From NCBI RefSeq assembly GCF_019145375.1, contig NZ_JAHSTX010000002.1:562001-626000 (forward strand): a stretch of 64,000 nucleotides of DNA, read 5' to 3'. Both the position numbers and the translations under genes were made by a program. The DNA comes from Pseudomonas triticicola (GTDB lineage: Bacteria > Pseudomonadota > Gammaproteobacteria > Pseudomonadales > Pseudomonadaceae). Positions 27,590 through 37,000 of the stretch are shown here, one piece after another (positions within the stretch are counted from its first letter, which is position 1; every line of letters starts with the position of its first letter). The notes under the pieces are model-generated. The model was not told the origin of the DNA and made no database searches. It saw nothing but the letters and a program-made list of their open reading frames with translations.

Positions 27590-29479
27590 ATGACCTCAGC
27601 AAACCAGTTCTGGCGCCGGGCGAAACTGCCTCTGGCGGTCAGTCTTGCCTCCTCGCTCGCCGGGCCTGCATTCGGCGTCAGTTTCAACGTCGGTGAAATC
27701 GAAGGCCAGTTCGACTCGTCCCTGTCGATCGGTGCCAGTTGGTCTACTCAGAGCCCGAACAAGAACCTCATCGGCGTCAACAACGGCGGCCATGGCCTGT
27801 CGCAGACTTCCGATGACGGTCACGCCAACTTCAAGAGCGGCGAAACCTTCTCGAAGATCTTCAAGGGCATCCATGACCTTGAACTGAAATACGGCGACAC
27901 CGGCGTGTTCGTCCGTGGCAAGTACTGGTACGACTTCGAACTGAAGGACGAGAGCCGCGAATTCAAGGACATCAGCGACAGCAACCGCAAAGAGGGCGCC
28001 AAGTCCTCCGGCGGGCAAATCCTCGACGCCTTCGTCTACCACAACTACGCGATTGCCGATCAGCCGGGTTCCGTGCGTCTGGGCAAGCAGGTAGTGAGCT
28101 GGGGTGAAAGTACCTTCATCGGCGGCGGCATCAACTCGATCAACCCGATCGACGTCTCCGCGTTCCGTCGTCCGGGCGCCGAGATCAAGGAAGGCCTGAT
28201 TCCGGTCAACATGTTCTATGTGTCGCAGAGCCTCACCGATAACCTCTCGGCCGAAGCGTTCTACCAACTGGAATGGGACCAGACTGTCGTCGATAACTGC
28301 GGCACCTTCTTCTCCCAGCCGGACATCGTTGCCGACGGTTGCGACAGCAATCTGCGCGTACTGAACAAGCGTTCGCAGATTCCGGCCGTTGCTTTGGGGC
28401 CATTGGCCAACGCTGGCGTTGATGTGAACCAGGAAGGCGTGCTGGTACGCCGTGGGCCGGACCGTGACGCGCGCGACAGCGGTCAGTGGGGCGCGTCCCT
28501 CAAATACATGTTCGAGCCACTCGACACCGAGTTCGGCGCCTACTTCATGAACTACCACAGCCGTGCGCCGATCTTCAGTGCCACCGGTGCGCCGCAGTCG
28601 GTGTACAACACCGCCGCCGCGCTGCCGGGGCCGTTCGCCGCGCTCGCACCGCTGCTGGTTGCGGGCAACTCGAACTACTTCATCGAATACCCGGAAGACA
28701 TTCGTCTCTACGGTCTGAGCTTCTCCACCACCCTGCCTACCGGTACGGCGTGGAGTGGTGAAATCAGCTACCGTCCGAACGCACCGGTACAACTGAACTC
28801 CACCGACATTCTGTTTGCCGGAGTACGCCCATTGGGCGGCGCGCTGACCAACGCTTCGTTGCTCACGGGCGTACCAGGCCAGGATCTGCACGGTTACGAG
28901 CGCAAGGAAATCACCCAGATCCAGACGACCTTCACGCACTTCTTCGATCAGGTCATGGGCGCCAGCCGTCTGACCCTCGTCGGTGAAGTCGGCGCGACCT
29001 ACGTTGGCGGCCTGGAAAGTCGTTCCGACATGCGTTATGGCCGCGATCCGGTTTACGGTCCGGGCGAACTGCCAGCCACCGGCACCACCAACACCTGCGC
29101 CAACATCCTCAACGCCAGCACCATCAACGGTGCCGGACCAGGTTCGCCACAGAACAACCGCAGCCGCAATTGCGATAACGACGGTTTCACCACCTCGATG
29201 TCCTGGGGCTACCGTGGTCGCGCAATCTGGGAATACAACGACGTGTTTGCCGGTGTGAACCTGAAGCCGAACGTGGCCTGGTCCCACGACGTCAGCGGTT
29301 ACTCACCAGGCCCTGGCGGCAACTTCGAGGAAGGTCGCAAAGCGGTCAGCCTGGGCGTCGATGCCGAGTACCAGAACACCTACACCGCGAGCCTGGCTTA
29401 CACCAATTTCTTCGACGGCAAGTACACCACCGTGGATGACCGCGACTTCGTGGCGCTCAGCTTCGGCGTGAACTTCTAA
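27590..29479 (+). CDS. DUF1302 outer-membrane protein
   Basis: A 629-residue protein with a signal peptide (LPLAVSLASSLAGPAFG). A strand-rich mature part ends in FVALSFGVNF, the aromatic C-terminus typical of outer-membrane beta-barrels. DUF1302 members occur beside DUF1329 proteins and are linked to handling of hydrophobic substrates, though the function is not settled. The conserved start FNVGEIEGQFDSSLSIGASW is present. It lies 27 bp upstream of the DUF1329 gene. Confidence 0.88.
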   Translation: MTSANQFWRRAKLPLAVSLASSLAGPAFGVSFNVGEIEGQFDSSLSIGASWSTQSPNKNLIGVNNGGHGLSQTSDDGHANFKSGETFSKIFKGIHDLELKYGDTGVFVRGKYWYDFELKDESREFKDISDSNRKEGAKSSGGQILDAFVYHNYAIADQPGSVRLGKQVVSWGESTFIGGGINSINPIDVSAFRRPGAEIKEGLIPVNMFYVSQSLTDNLSAEAFYQLEWDQTVVDNCGTFFSQPDIVADGCDSNLRVLNKRSQIPAVALGPLANAGVDVNQEGVLVRRGPDRDARDSGQWGASLKYMFEPLDTEFGAYFMNYHSRAPIFSATGAPQSVYNTAAALPGPFAALAPLLVAGNSNYFIEYPEDIRLYGLSFSTTLPTGTAWSGEISYRPNAPVQLNSTDILFAGVRPLGGALTNASLLTGVPGQDLHGYERKEITQIQTTFTHFFDQVMGASRLTLVGEVGATYVGGLESRSDMRYGRDPVYGPGELPATGTTNTCANILNASTINGAGPGSPQNNRSRNCDNDGFTTSMSWGYRGRAIWEYNDVFAGVNLKPNVAWSHDVSGYSPGPGGNFEEGRKAVSLGVDAEYQNTYTASLAYTNFFDGKYTTVDDRDFVALSFGVNF

Positions 29480-29506
29480 GCACTGCATTTCAGGACGAAC
29501 GAATTT

Positions 29507-30871
29507 ATGAAAATAACAAAGAGTCTGTTCCACGCCGGTGTTCTGGGCCTGTCGCTGCTGGCGACCAGTGTCATGGCGGCGGTGCCTGCTGCCGAAGCGG
29601 ATAAACTGGGCAAGAGCCTGACGCCGATGGGCGCGGAAATGGCCGGTAATGCCGACGGTTCGATCCCGGCCTGGAAACCACTGCCGAAGAATGCCGGCAG
29701 CGTCGACAGCAAAGGCTTCCTGTCCAACCCTTACGCCAGTGAGCAGCCGCTGTTCACCATCACCGCCAAGGACGTAGACAAGTACAAGGACAAGCTTGCC
29801 CCGGGCCAGTACGCGATGTTCAAGCGCTACCCGGAAACCTTCAAGATGCCGGTCTATCCGTCCCATCGCGGTGCCACCGTGCCGGATGATGTATTCGCCG
29901 CGATCAAGAAGAACGCCACCAGCACCAACCTGGTGTCCGGCGGCAACGGTCTGGAAAACTTCGATACCGCCGTGCCGTTCCCGATCCCGAAAACCGGTGT
30001 GGAAGTGATCTGGAACCACATCACCCGCTATCGCGGCGGCAGCGTGACCCGTCTGGTGACCCAGGCCACGCCGCAACCGAACGGCTCGTACAGCCTGGTG
30101 TACTTCCAGGATCAGTTCGTGTTCCGCGACAAGATGAAGGACTACGATCCGGCGAACCCGGGCAACATCCTGTTCTACTTCAAGCAGAAAGTGACCGCGC
30201 CGGCGCGTCTGGCCGGTGGCGTACTGCTGGTGCACGAGACGCTCGATCAGGTCAAGGAGCCGCGTTCGGCGTGGGTCTACAACGCCGGTCAGCGTCGTGT
30301 GCGCCGTGCACCGCAAGTGTCGTATGACGGCCCGGGTACTGCCGCCGACGGCCTGCGTACTTCCGACAACCTCGATATGTACAACGGTGCGCCGGATCGT
30401 TACGACTGGAAGCTCGAAGGCAAGAAAGAGATGTACATCGCCTCCGACAGCTACAAGCTCGACGATCCGAAACTGAAGTACTCGGACATCATCAAGGCCG
30501 GTCACATCAACCAGGACCTGGCTCGCTACGAGCTGCGCCGCGTCTGGCACGTGGTCGCGACCCTGAAGGAAGGCCAGCGCCATATCTACGCCAAGCGTGA
30601 CTTCTATATCGACGAGGACACTTGGCAGGCAGCTGTCATCGACCACTATGACGGTCGCGGCCAACTGTGGCGTGTAGCCGAGGCGCATGCCGAGAACTAC
30701 TACGACAAGCAAGTGCCGTGGTACGCCCTCGAAACCCTCTACGACCTGCAGTCCGGCCGTTATCTGGCACTGGGCATGAAGAACGAAGAGAAGCAGGCGT
30801 ATGACTTCGGCTTCACCGCCACCACCAGCGACTTCACCCCGGCCGCTCTGCGTCAGGATGGTGTTCGCTAA
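29507..30871 (+). CDS. DUF1329 exported protein
   Basis: A 454-residue protein with a signal peptide (GVLGLSLLATSVMAAVP). The mature fold is expected to be LolA/LolB-like, a cupped beta-sheet that binds lipids. Visible segments are NPGNILFYFKQKVTAPARLAG and RFYIDEDTWQAAVIDHYDGR (written DFYIDEDTWQ). It is probably periplasmic and works with the DUF1302 barrel. A terminator follows directly. The pair with an acyl-CoA ligase and a LuxR activator is repeated in other pseudomonads. Confidence 0.88.
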   Translation: MKITKSLFHAGVLGLSLLATSVMAAVPAAEADKLGKSLTPMGAEMAGNADGSIPAWKPLPKNAGSVDSKGFLSNPYASEQPLFTITAKDVDKYKDKLAPGQYAMFKRYPETFKMPVYPSHRGATVPDDVFAAIKKNATSTNLVSGGNGLENFDTAVPFPIPKTGVEVIWNHITRYRGGSVTRLVTQATPQPNGSYSLVYFQDQFVFRDKMKDYDPANPGNILFYFKQKVTAPARLAGGVLLVHETLDQVKEPRSAWVYNAGQRRVRRAPQVSYDGPGTAADGLRTSDNLDMYNGAPDRYDWKLEGKKEMYIASDSYKLDDPKLKYSDIIKAGHINQDLARYELRRVWHVVATLKEGQRHIYAKRDFYIDEDTWQAAVIDHYDGRGQLWRVAEAHAENYYDKQVPWYALETLYDLQSGRYLALGMKNEEKQAYDFGFTATTSDFTPAALRQDGVR

Positions 30872-30902
30872 ACCAGCGTAAACCCGAGGCCGCATCCTCG
30901 TG

Positions 30903-30934
30903 AAAACGCCCCGACCGGTTCGGGGCGTTTTTTT
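30903..30934 (+). terminator. Rho-independent terminator after the DUF1329 gene
   Basis: AACGCCCCGACCGGTTCGGG GCG followed by T7. Confidence 0.92.
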
Positions 30935-30962
30935 GCGTGCGGTTTCACGCCGCACCGCTCAT

Positions 30963-31055
30963 GTAGGAGCTGCCGAAGGCTGCGATCTTTTGATCCTGTT
31001 TTTGATTCTGGAAAAAGCAAAGTCAAGAGATCGCAGCCTTCGGCAGCTCCTACAC
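30963..31055. repeat. REP doublet, family B
   Basis: GTAGGAGCTGCCGAAGGCTG and its inverted copy, upstream of the LuxR gene. Confidence 0.85.
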
Positions 31056-31215
31056 GGATTCATCGTGGTCGCGATTGGTCGGTGATGCCGGATTTTGGCG
31101 GCGCTGTGTAGGCTTTTTGTAGCCATTTGTAGCAGTGACCTTCATTACCTCTTCGTTTAAGGCTAGGCTGCGGACATCTGCAACGCCGCCAATCGCCTTC
31201 GAACAAGAGCCGGCC

Positions 31216-33948
31216 ATGACTGATCTGTCCCCACTTCCGGGTCCCGCAAGCATCACCGTCGCAGCACTGGACGGGCGTTTTTTTCGCCCACCGCTGCCCG
31301 ACGGCTATGTCTTGCGGCCGCGCCTTTGCCAGCGTCTGCAGGCAGGGCTCGGAGGTCGGTTGCTGCTGGTCAGCGCCCCGGCCGGGTTCGGCAAGAGTTC
31401 GCTGGCGGTGGAGTTCTGTCAGAGCCTGCCGGCGCACTGGCAAAGTCTCTGGCTGGGCTTGAGCCCACGAGACAGTGATCCCGGACGTTTTCTCGAGCGC
31501 TTGCTCGAAGGTCTGCAGGACTATTTTCCTGCGTTGGGCGCTGGTGCCCTCGGTCTGTTGAAAATGCGTCAGCGCCATCAGCCGTTTGCTTTCGAAGAAT
31601 GGCTCGACGGTCTGCTCGATGAGCTGGCGCTGCACCTCGATCCTGCTGCACCGCTGCTTCTGGTGCTCGACGACTACCACCTCGCCCAGGGGCCGGTGCT
31701 GGATCGTTGCCTGCAATTTTTCCTCAATCATCTGCCCGATGGCTTGCTGGTGATGGTCACCAGCCGTCAGCGCCCGGACTGGCATCTGGCGCGTCTGCGC
31801 CTGTCGCGGCAGTTGCTCGAGCTGCACGAACAGGACTTGCGCCTGACCCACGACGAAGCCCTGACCTTGCTCGATCGCCACAGCAGCTCACTGCGCGGCG
31901 AAGCACTGGAAAGCCTGATCCAGCGCAGCGAAGGCTGGGTCGCCGGCCTGCGCTTCTGGCTGCTGGCGGTGGCCGAGGCGGGCAACGATGCCGCGCTGCC
32001 GCAAGCACTGAACGGCGGCGAAGGGCTGATCCGCGATTATCTGCTCGAAGAAGTCATCGATTGCTTGCCGGCCGAAGTGCAATCGTTTCTCTACGAAACC
32101 GCTCCGCAGGAACGCTTTTGCAGCGAGCTCTGCGACGCCGTCCGCGAAGCCCATGACAGCGCCGAGATCCTGCGCTTTCTCCTCGCTCACCAAGTGTTTC
32201 TGGTGCCGCTGGACGAGCACGGTCACTGGTACCGCTATCACCATTTGTTCTCCGACTTGTTGCGCAGCCGGCCAATCGCCCAGGCGATGGTGCCCAACGC
32301 CACCCTGCATTTGCGCGCCTGCCGCTGGTTCAATGCGCAGGGCTTGCTCGATGAAGCGGTGGAGCAGGCCTTGCGTGCCGGGCATCTCGATGTCGCGGCG
32401 AACCTGGTACAGAACCTCTCCGAAGAACAGCTGCTCGCCGAGCAGAACGTCGGCATGCTGCTGCGCTGGAAAATGGACTTGCCCGACAGCCTGCTGATCA
32501 GCACGCCTCGGCTGATCGTGCTCTACAGCTGGGCACTGGGGCTGGCCTGTCAGCTCGATGCCGCCGAAGAGCTGGCCAGCCATTTGAGCCGGTTTCTACC
32601 AGCACCTTCAGCCACTGCGCAGAAATCCATGCTGGCGCAATGGCTGGCGCTGAGCGGGATCATCGCTCGCGGACGCGGCCATCGCGAACTGACACTGCGT
32701 TATTGCAGCGAAGCGCTGGAGAGCCTGCCGGCCAAGCGTTACGGCCAGCGCCTGATGTGTCTGTCGACCCTATCCAATCTGGCGATCGCCGACGGTGATC
32801 TATGGCGCGCCCGTGGCCTGAACCGCGAATCCCTCGAGCTGGCACAGCGGGTCGGCAATCCATTATTCGAAGCACTGGCGCATTACGACAGGGCGCGGGT
32901 TCTGCAGTCGCGCGGTGAGATTCTGCGCGCGCTGGATGAAGTGCATCAGGGCCTGGAACGCCTTCGTGGTTTGTCGCCGCAACGCCTGTACGCCGTGCGC
33001 GCGCGGCTGACGCTTTACGAAGGCTTCCTGCTGGCGATGCGTTTGCAGCCGCAGGCCGCACGCGTGCGTCTGCTGGCCGGCATTGGTGAAGCGCGGACCT
33101 GTCGCGACATCAGCGTGCTGATCGGTCACTGCGTGATCGCTCGCCTGGACGGTGCCTGCGGCGAGTTCGCCAAAGCCTTCGCCGAACTCGCCGAAGCCGA
33201 ACGCCTGATGCATATCTGGGACGTACCGCCGATCTACTACCTGGCGATGATCACCCTGGTCAAATGCGAACTGTGGCTGGCCCAGGGCCGCATCGATCTC
33301 GCCGAGGCGTGGCTTGCACGATTGGGCCAGACCTACACCGGCGAAAACGCTGCGGCACCGCCGGAGTTTCATCCACAGCTGCCGCTGCATGTGGAACTGC
33401 AACAGGCGCTGCTCGATGTGATTCAGGGGCAGCCGATGCTCGCCGAAGGAAGGTTGAACGTGTTGCATGAGAATGGTCAGCGGACCGGGCGGCAGTTGCT
33501 CAGTGTGATGGCGTTGACGCAGAAGGTGGCGCTGTTGCTGGTGAGTGGGCGTGAGCCGGAGGCCAGAAAAACACTGAGCCAGGCGTTGGAAGCCGCGGCT
33601 GGTGGCGTATTGCAGCCGTTCGAGGGGTTGATGAAAGGACACGCCGATTGGTTGCGTGGGCAGTTGCAGACTTCACCGACATTGCCTGGGCAACGGTTGC
33701 TGGAACATTTTACGCCTGCCGCAACGCGCCCGGTTGCCGAGTCTGGCGCAACTGAACAACTCAGCATTCGGGAGTTGGCGGTGTTAAGCCTGATAGCCCA
33801 AGGTTGTTCGAATCAGGAAATCAGCGACCAGTTGTTCATTTCCCTGCATACGGTGAAAACTCATGCCAGCCATATCAATAGCAAGTTGGGAGTTGAACGG
33901 CGTACCCAAGCGGTAGCGCGGGCCAAGGCGTTGGGCTTACTGAGTTAG
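31216..33948 (+). CDS. LuxR-family transcriptional activator, MalT-like (LAL)
   Basis: A 910-residue large ATP-binding LuxR regulator. The Walker A motif is APAGFGKSS (residues 54-62) and a Walker B-like LLLVLDDYH is near residue 150. A long helical TPR-like middle follows, and a LuxR helix-turn-helix lies at the C-terminus (SIRELAVLSLIAQGCSNQEI, FISLHTVKTHASHINSKLGV). It probably senses a ligand derived from the adjacent AlkK-DUF1302-DUF1329 system and activates it. ATG 31216 (MTDLSPLPGP) is preferred over an upstream ATG at 31135 with a poor leader. Confidence 0.88.
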   Translation: MTDLSPLPGPASITVAALDGRFFRPPLPDGYVLRPRLCQRLQAGLGGRLLLVSAPAGFGKSSLAVEFCQSLPAHWQSLWLGLSPRDSDPGRFLERLLEGLQDYFPALGAGALGLLKMRQRHQPFAFEEWLDGLLDELALHLDPAAPLLLVLDDYHLAQGPVLDRCLQFFLNHLPDGLLVMVTSRQRPDWHLARLRLSRQLLELHEQDLRLTHDEALTLLDRHSSSLRGEALESLIQRSEGWVAGLRFWLLAVAEAGNDAALPQALNGGEGLIRDYLLEEVIDCLPAEVQSFLYETAPQERFCSELCDAVREAHDSAEILRFLLAHQVFLVPLDEHGHWYRYHHLFSDLLRSRPIAQAMVPNATLHLRACRWFNAQGLLDEAVEQALRAGHLDVAANLVQNLSEEQLLAEQNVGMLLRWKMDLPDSLLISTPRLIVLYSWALGLACQLDAAEELASHLSRFLPAPSATAQKSMLAQWLALSGIIARGRGHRELTLRYCSEALESLPAKRYGQRLMCLSTLSNLAIADGDLWRARGLNRESLELAQRVGNPLFEALAHYDRARVLQSRGEILRALDEVHQGLERLRGLSPQRLYAVRARLTLYEGFLLAMRLQPQAARVRLLAGIGEARTCRDISVLIGHCVIARLDGACGEFAKAFAELAEAERLMHIWDVPPIYYLAMITLVKCELWLAQGRIDLAEAWLARLGQTYTGENAAAPPEFHPQLPLHVELQQALLDVIQGQPMLAEGRLNVLHENGQRTGRQLLSVMALTQKVALLLVSGREPEARKTLSQALEAAAGGVLQPFEGLMKGHADWLRGQLQTSPTLPGQRLLEHFTPAATRPVAESGATEQLSIRELAVLSLIAQGCSNQEISDQLFISLHTVKTHASHINSKLGVERRTQAVARAKALGLLS

Positions 33949-33966
33949 GCGCAAAATGCGCAGGCA

Positions 33967-34000
33967 TAAAAAAACGCCCCAAACCAGTGGGGCGTTTTTC
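33967..34000. terminator. Bidirectional terminator between the LuxR gene and the serralysin gene
   Basis: A7, AACGCCCCAAACCAGTGGGG CG, T5. The two genes converge here. Confidence 0.9.
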
Positions 34001-34042
34001 TTTCCGGGCGATGAAACAGGCCAGGAGTCTCTGCTATGGCCT

Positions 34043-37000
34043 TCAGGCCACCAGATCGTTGGCACTGAATGTATTGACACCTACCAACTGGATTTCGAAA
34101 TCCGCGCCAGCGTTACCACTGACGTTGCCTGACAGCACGTGGTCCACGAAACGCAGTTGGCCTGCACCGCTGAAATCACCGGCACCGATGAACGTAAAGC
34201 CGTTGAAGCCGGCAATCGTCAGATTGGCATCGAACGCTGTCAAGTCGATTTTATCGCCTTGCAAGGCATTGAAGTCGTTGATGACATCACGATTAGTACC
34301 CACGCCCATGTCACTGACAAGGCTGAACTTGAAGATGTCGGCACCGGTACCACCGATGAGGGTGTCGACGCCGGCTCCACCGTCCAGAATGTTGTTGCCG
34401 GCGTTGCCGGTGAGGGTATTGTTCAGCGTGTTGCCGGTCAGACTCAGCCCAGCGTTGCCCAAAAGCACGCCATCTTCAACGTTGGCCGAGAGGGTATAGC
34501 TGACGTTAGAACGGATCAGGTCATGACCTTCATCGGCCGCTTCGATCACGGTATCGCCTACGCCGTTGATGTAGTAGGTGTCATCACCGGCCCCGCCAAT
34601 CAGGGTGTCGGTACCGCCCAGGCCATCGAGGACGTTGTTGCCGGCGTTGCCGGTCAGGGTATTGCTCAAGGCATTGCCGCCGAAGTTGATGTTGGCGGTG
34701 CCCAGCAGCACGCCGTCCTCGACATTGGCCGAGAGGGTGTAGCTGACGGAGGAGCGGATCACGTCGCGGCCTTCGCCGGCTGCTTCGATCACGGTGTCGC
34801 TGCGGGTGTCGACAATATAGACATCATCGCCTGCACCACCGATCAGGGTGTCGATGCCGGCGCCACCGTCCAGGGTGTTATTGCCGGCGTTCCCGCTCAA
34901 CGTGTTGTTTTGCGCGTTACCGGTCAGGCTGATGCCGGCAGTGCCCAGCAGTACGCCGTCTTCGACGTTGGCCGAGAGGGTGTAGCTGACGTTGGAGCGG
35001 ATCACGTCGCGGCCTTCACCGGCTGCTTCGATGACGATGTCGTTCTGGCCATTGATGTAGTAAATGTCGTCGCCGGCCCCGCCGATCAGGGTGTCGGTGC
35101 CACCCAGGCCGTCGAGGACGTTGTTGCCGGCGTTGCCGGTCAGGGTGTTGCTCAAGGCATTGCCGCCGAAGTTGAGGTTGGCGGTGCCCAGCAGCACACC
35201 GTCTTCGACGTTGGCCGAGAGGGTGTAGCTGACGTTAGAACGGATCACGTCATGGCCTTCATCGGCCGCTTCGATCACGGTGTCGTCCCGACCGTTGATG
35301 TAGTAGGTGTCATCACCGGCCCCGCCAATCAGGGTGTCGGTACCGCCCAGGCCATCGAGGACGTTGTTGCCGGCGTTGCCGGTCAGGGTATTGCTCAAGG
35401 CATTGCCGCCGAAGTTGATGTTGGCGGTGCCCAGCAGCACGCCGTCTTCGACATTGGCCGAGAGGGTGTAGCTGACGGAGGAGCGAATCACGTCGCGGCC
35501 TTCGCCGGCTGCTTCGATCACGGTGTCGCTGCGGGTGTCGACAATATAGACATCATCGCCTGCACCACCGATCAGGGTGTCGATGCCAGCGCCACCGTCC
35601 AGGGTGTTATTGCCGGCGTTCCCGCTCAACGTGTTGTTTTGCGCGTTACCGGTCAGGCTGATGCCGGCAGTGCCCAGCAGTACGCCGTCTTCGACGTTGG
35701 CCGAGAGGGTGTAGCTGACGTTGGAGCGGATCACGTCGCGGCCTTCACCGGCTGCTTCGATGACGATGTCGTTCAGGCCATTGATGTAGTAAATGTCGTC
35801 GCCGGCCCCGCCGATCAGGGTGTCGGTGCCACCCAGGCCGTCGAGGACGTTGTTGCCGGCGTTGCCGGTCAGGGTGTTGCTCAAGGCATTGCCGCCGAAG
35901 TTGATGTTGGCGGTGCCCAGCAGCACACCGTCTTCGACGTTGGCCGAGAGTGTGTAGCTGACGTTAGAACGGATCACGTCATGACCTTCATCGGCCGCTT
36001 CGATCACGGTGTCGTCCCGACCGTTGATGTAGTAGGTGTCATCACCGGCCCCGCCAATCAGGGTGTCGGTACCGCCCAGGCCATCGAGGACGTTGTTGCC
36101 GGCGTTGCCGGTCAGGGTATTGCTCAAGGCATTGCCGCCGAAGTTGATGTTGGCGGTGCCCAGCAGCACGCCGTCCTCGACATTGGCCGAGAGGGTGTAG
36201 CTGACGGAGGAGCGAATCACGTCGCGGCCTTCGCCGGCTGCTTCGATCACGGTGTCGCTGCGGGTGTCGACAATATAGACATCATCGCCTGCACCACCGA
36301 TCAGGGTGTCGATGCCAGCGCCACCGTCCAGGGTGTTATTGCCGGCGTTCCCGCTCAACGTGTTGTTTTGCGCGTTACCGGTCAGGCTGATGCCGGCAGT
36401 GCCCAGCAGTACGCCGTCTTCGACGTTGGCCGAGAGGGTGTAGCTGACGTTGGAGCGGATCACGTCGCGGCCTTCACCGGCCGCTTCGATGACGGTATCG
36501 TCCTGGCCATTGATGTAGTAAATGTCGTCGCCGGCCCCGCCGATCAGGGTGTCGGTGCCACCCAGGCCGTCGAGGACGTTGTTGCCGGCGTTGCCGGTCA
36601 GGGTGTTGCTCAAGGCATTGCCGCCGAAGTTGAGGTTGGCGGTGCCCAGCAGCACGCCGTCTTCGACGTTGGCCGAGAGGGTGTAGCTGACGCTGGAACG
36701 GATCACGTCATGGCCTTCACCGGCCAGTTCGATCACGGTGTCGCTGCGGCTGTCGACGACATAGGCATCATCACCTGTACCACCTATGAGAGTGTCATTT
36801 CCGGCACCGCCATCAAGAATGTCGTTGCCTGCGTTTCCGGAGAGAGTGTTGTCGGCAGCGTTGCCAGTCAAGGCGTTGTCCAGGGCGTTGCCGGTCAGAC
36901 TCAGCCCAGCGTTGCCCAAAAGCACGCCATCTTCAACGTTGGCCGAGAGGGTATAGCTGACGTTAGAACGGATCAGGTCATGACCTTCATCGGCCGCTTC

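Noticed and set aside
30963..31055. REP doublets as a small RNA gene
   Set aside because: The sequence is a standard repeat found five times, without its own promoter.
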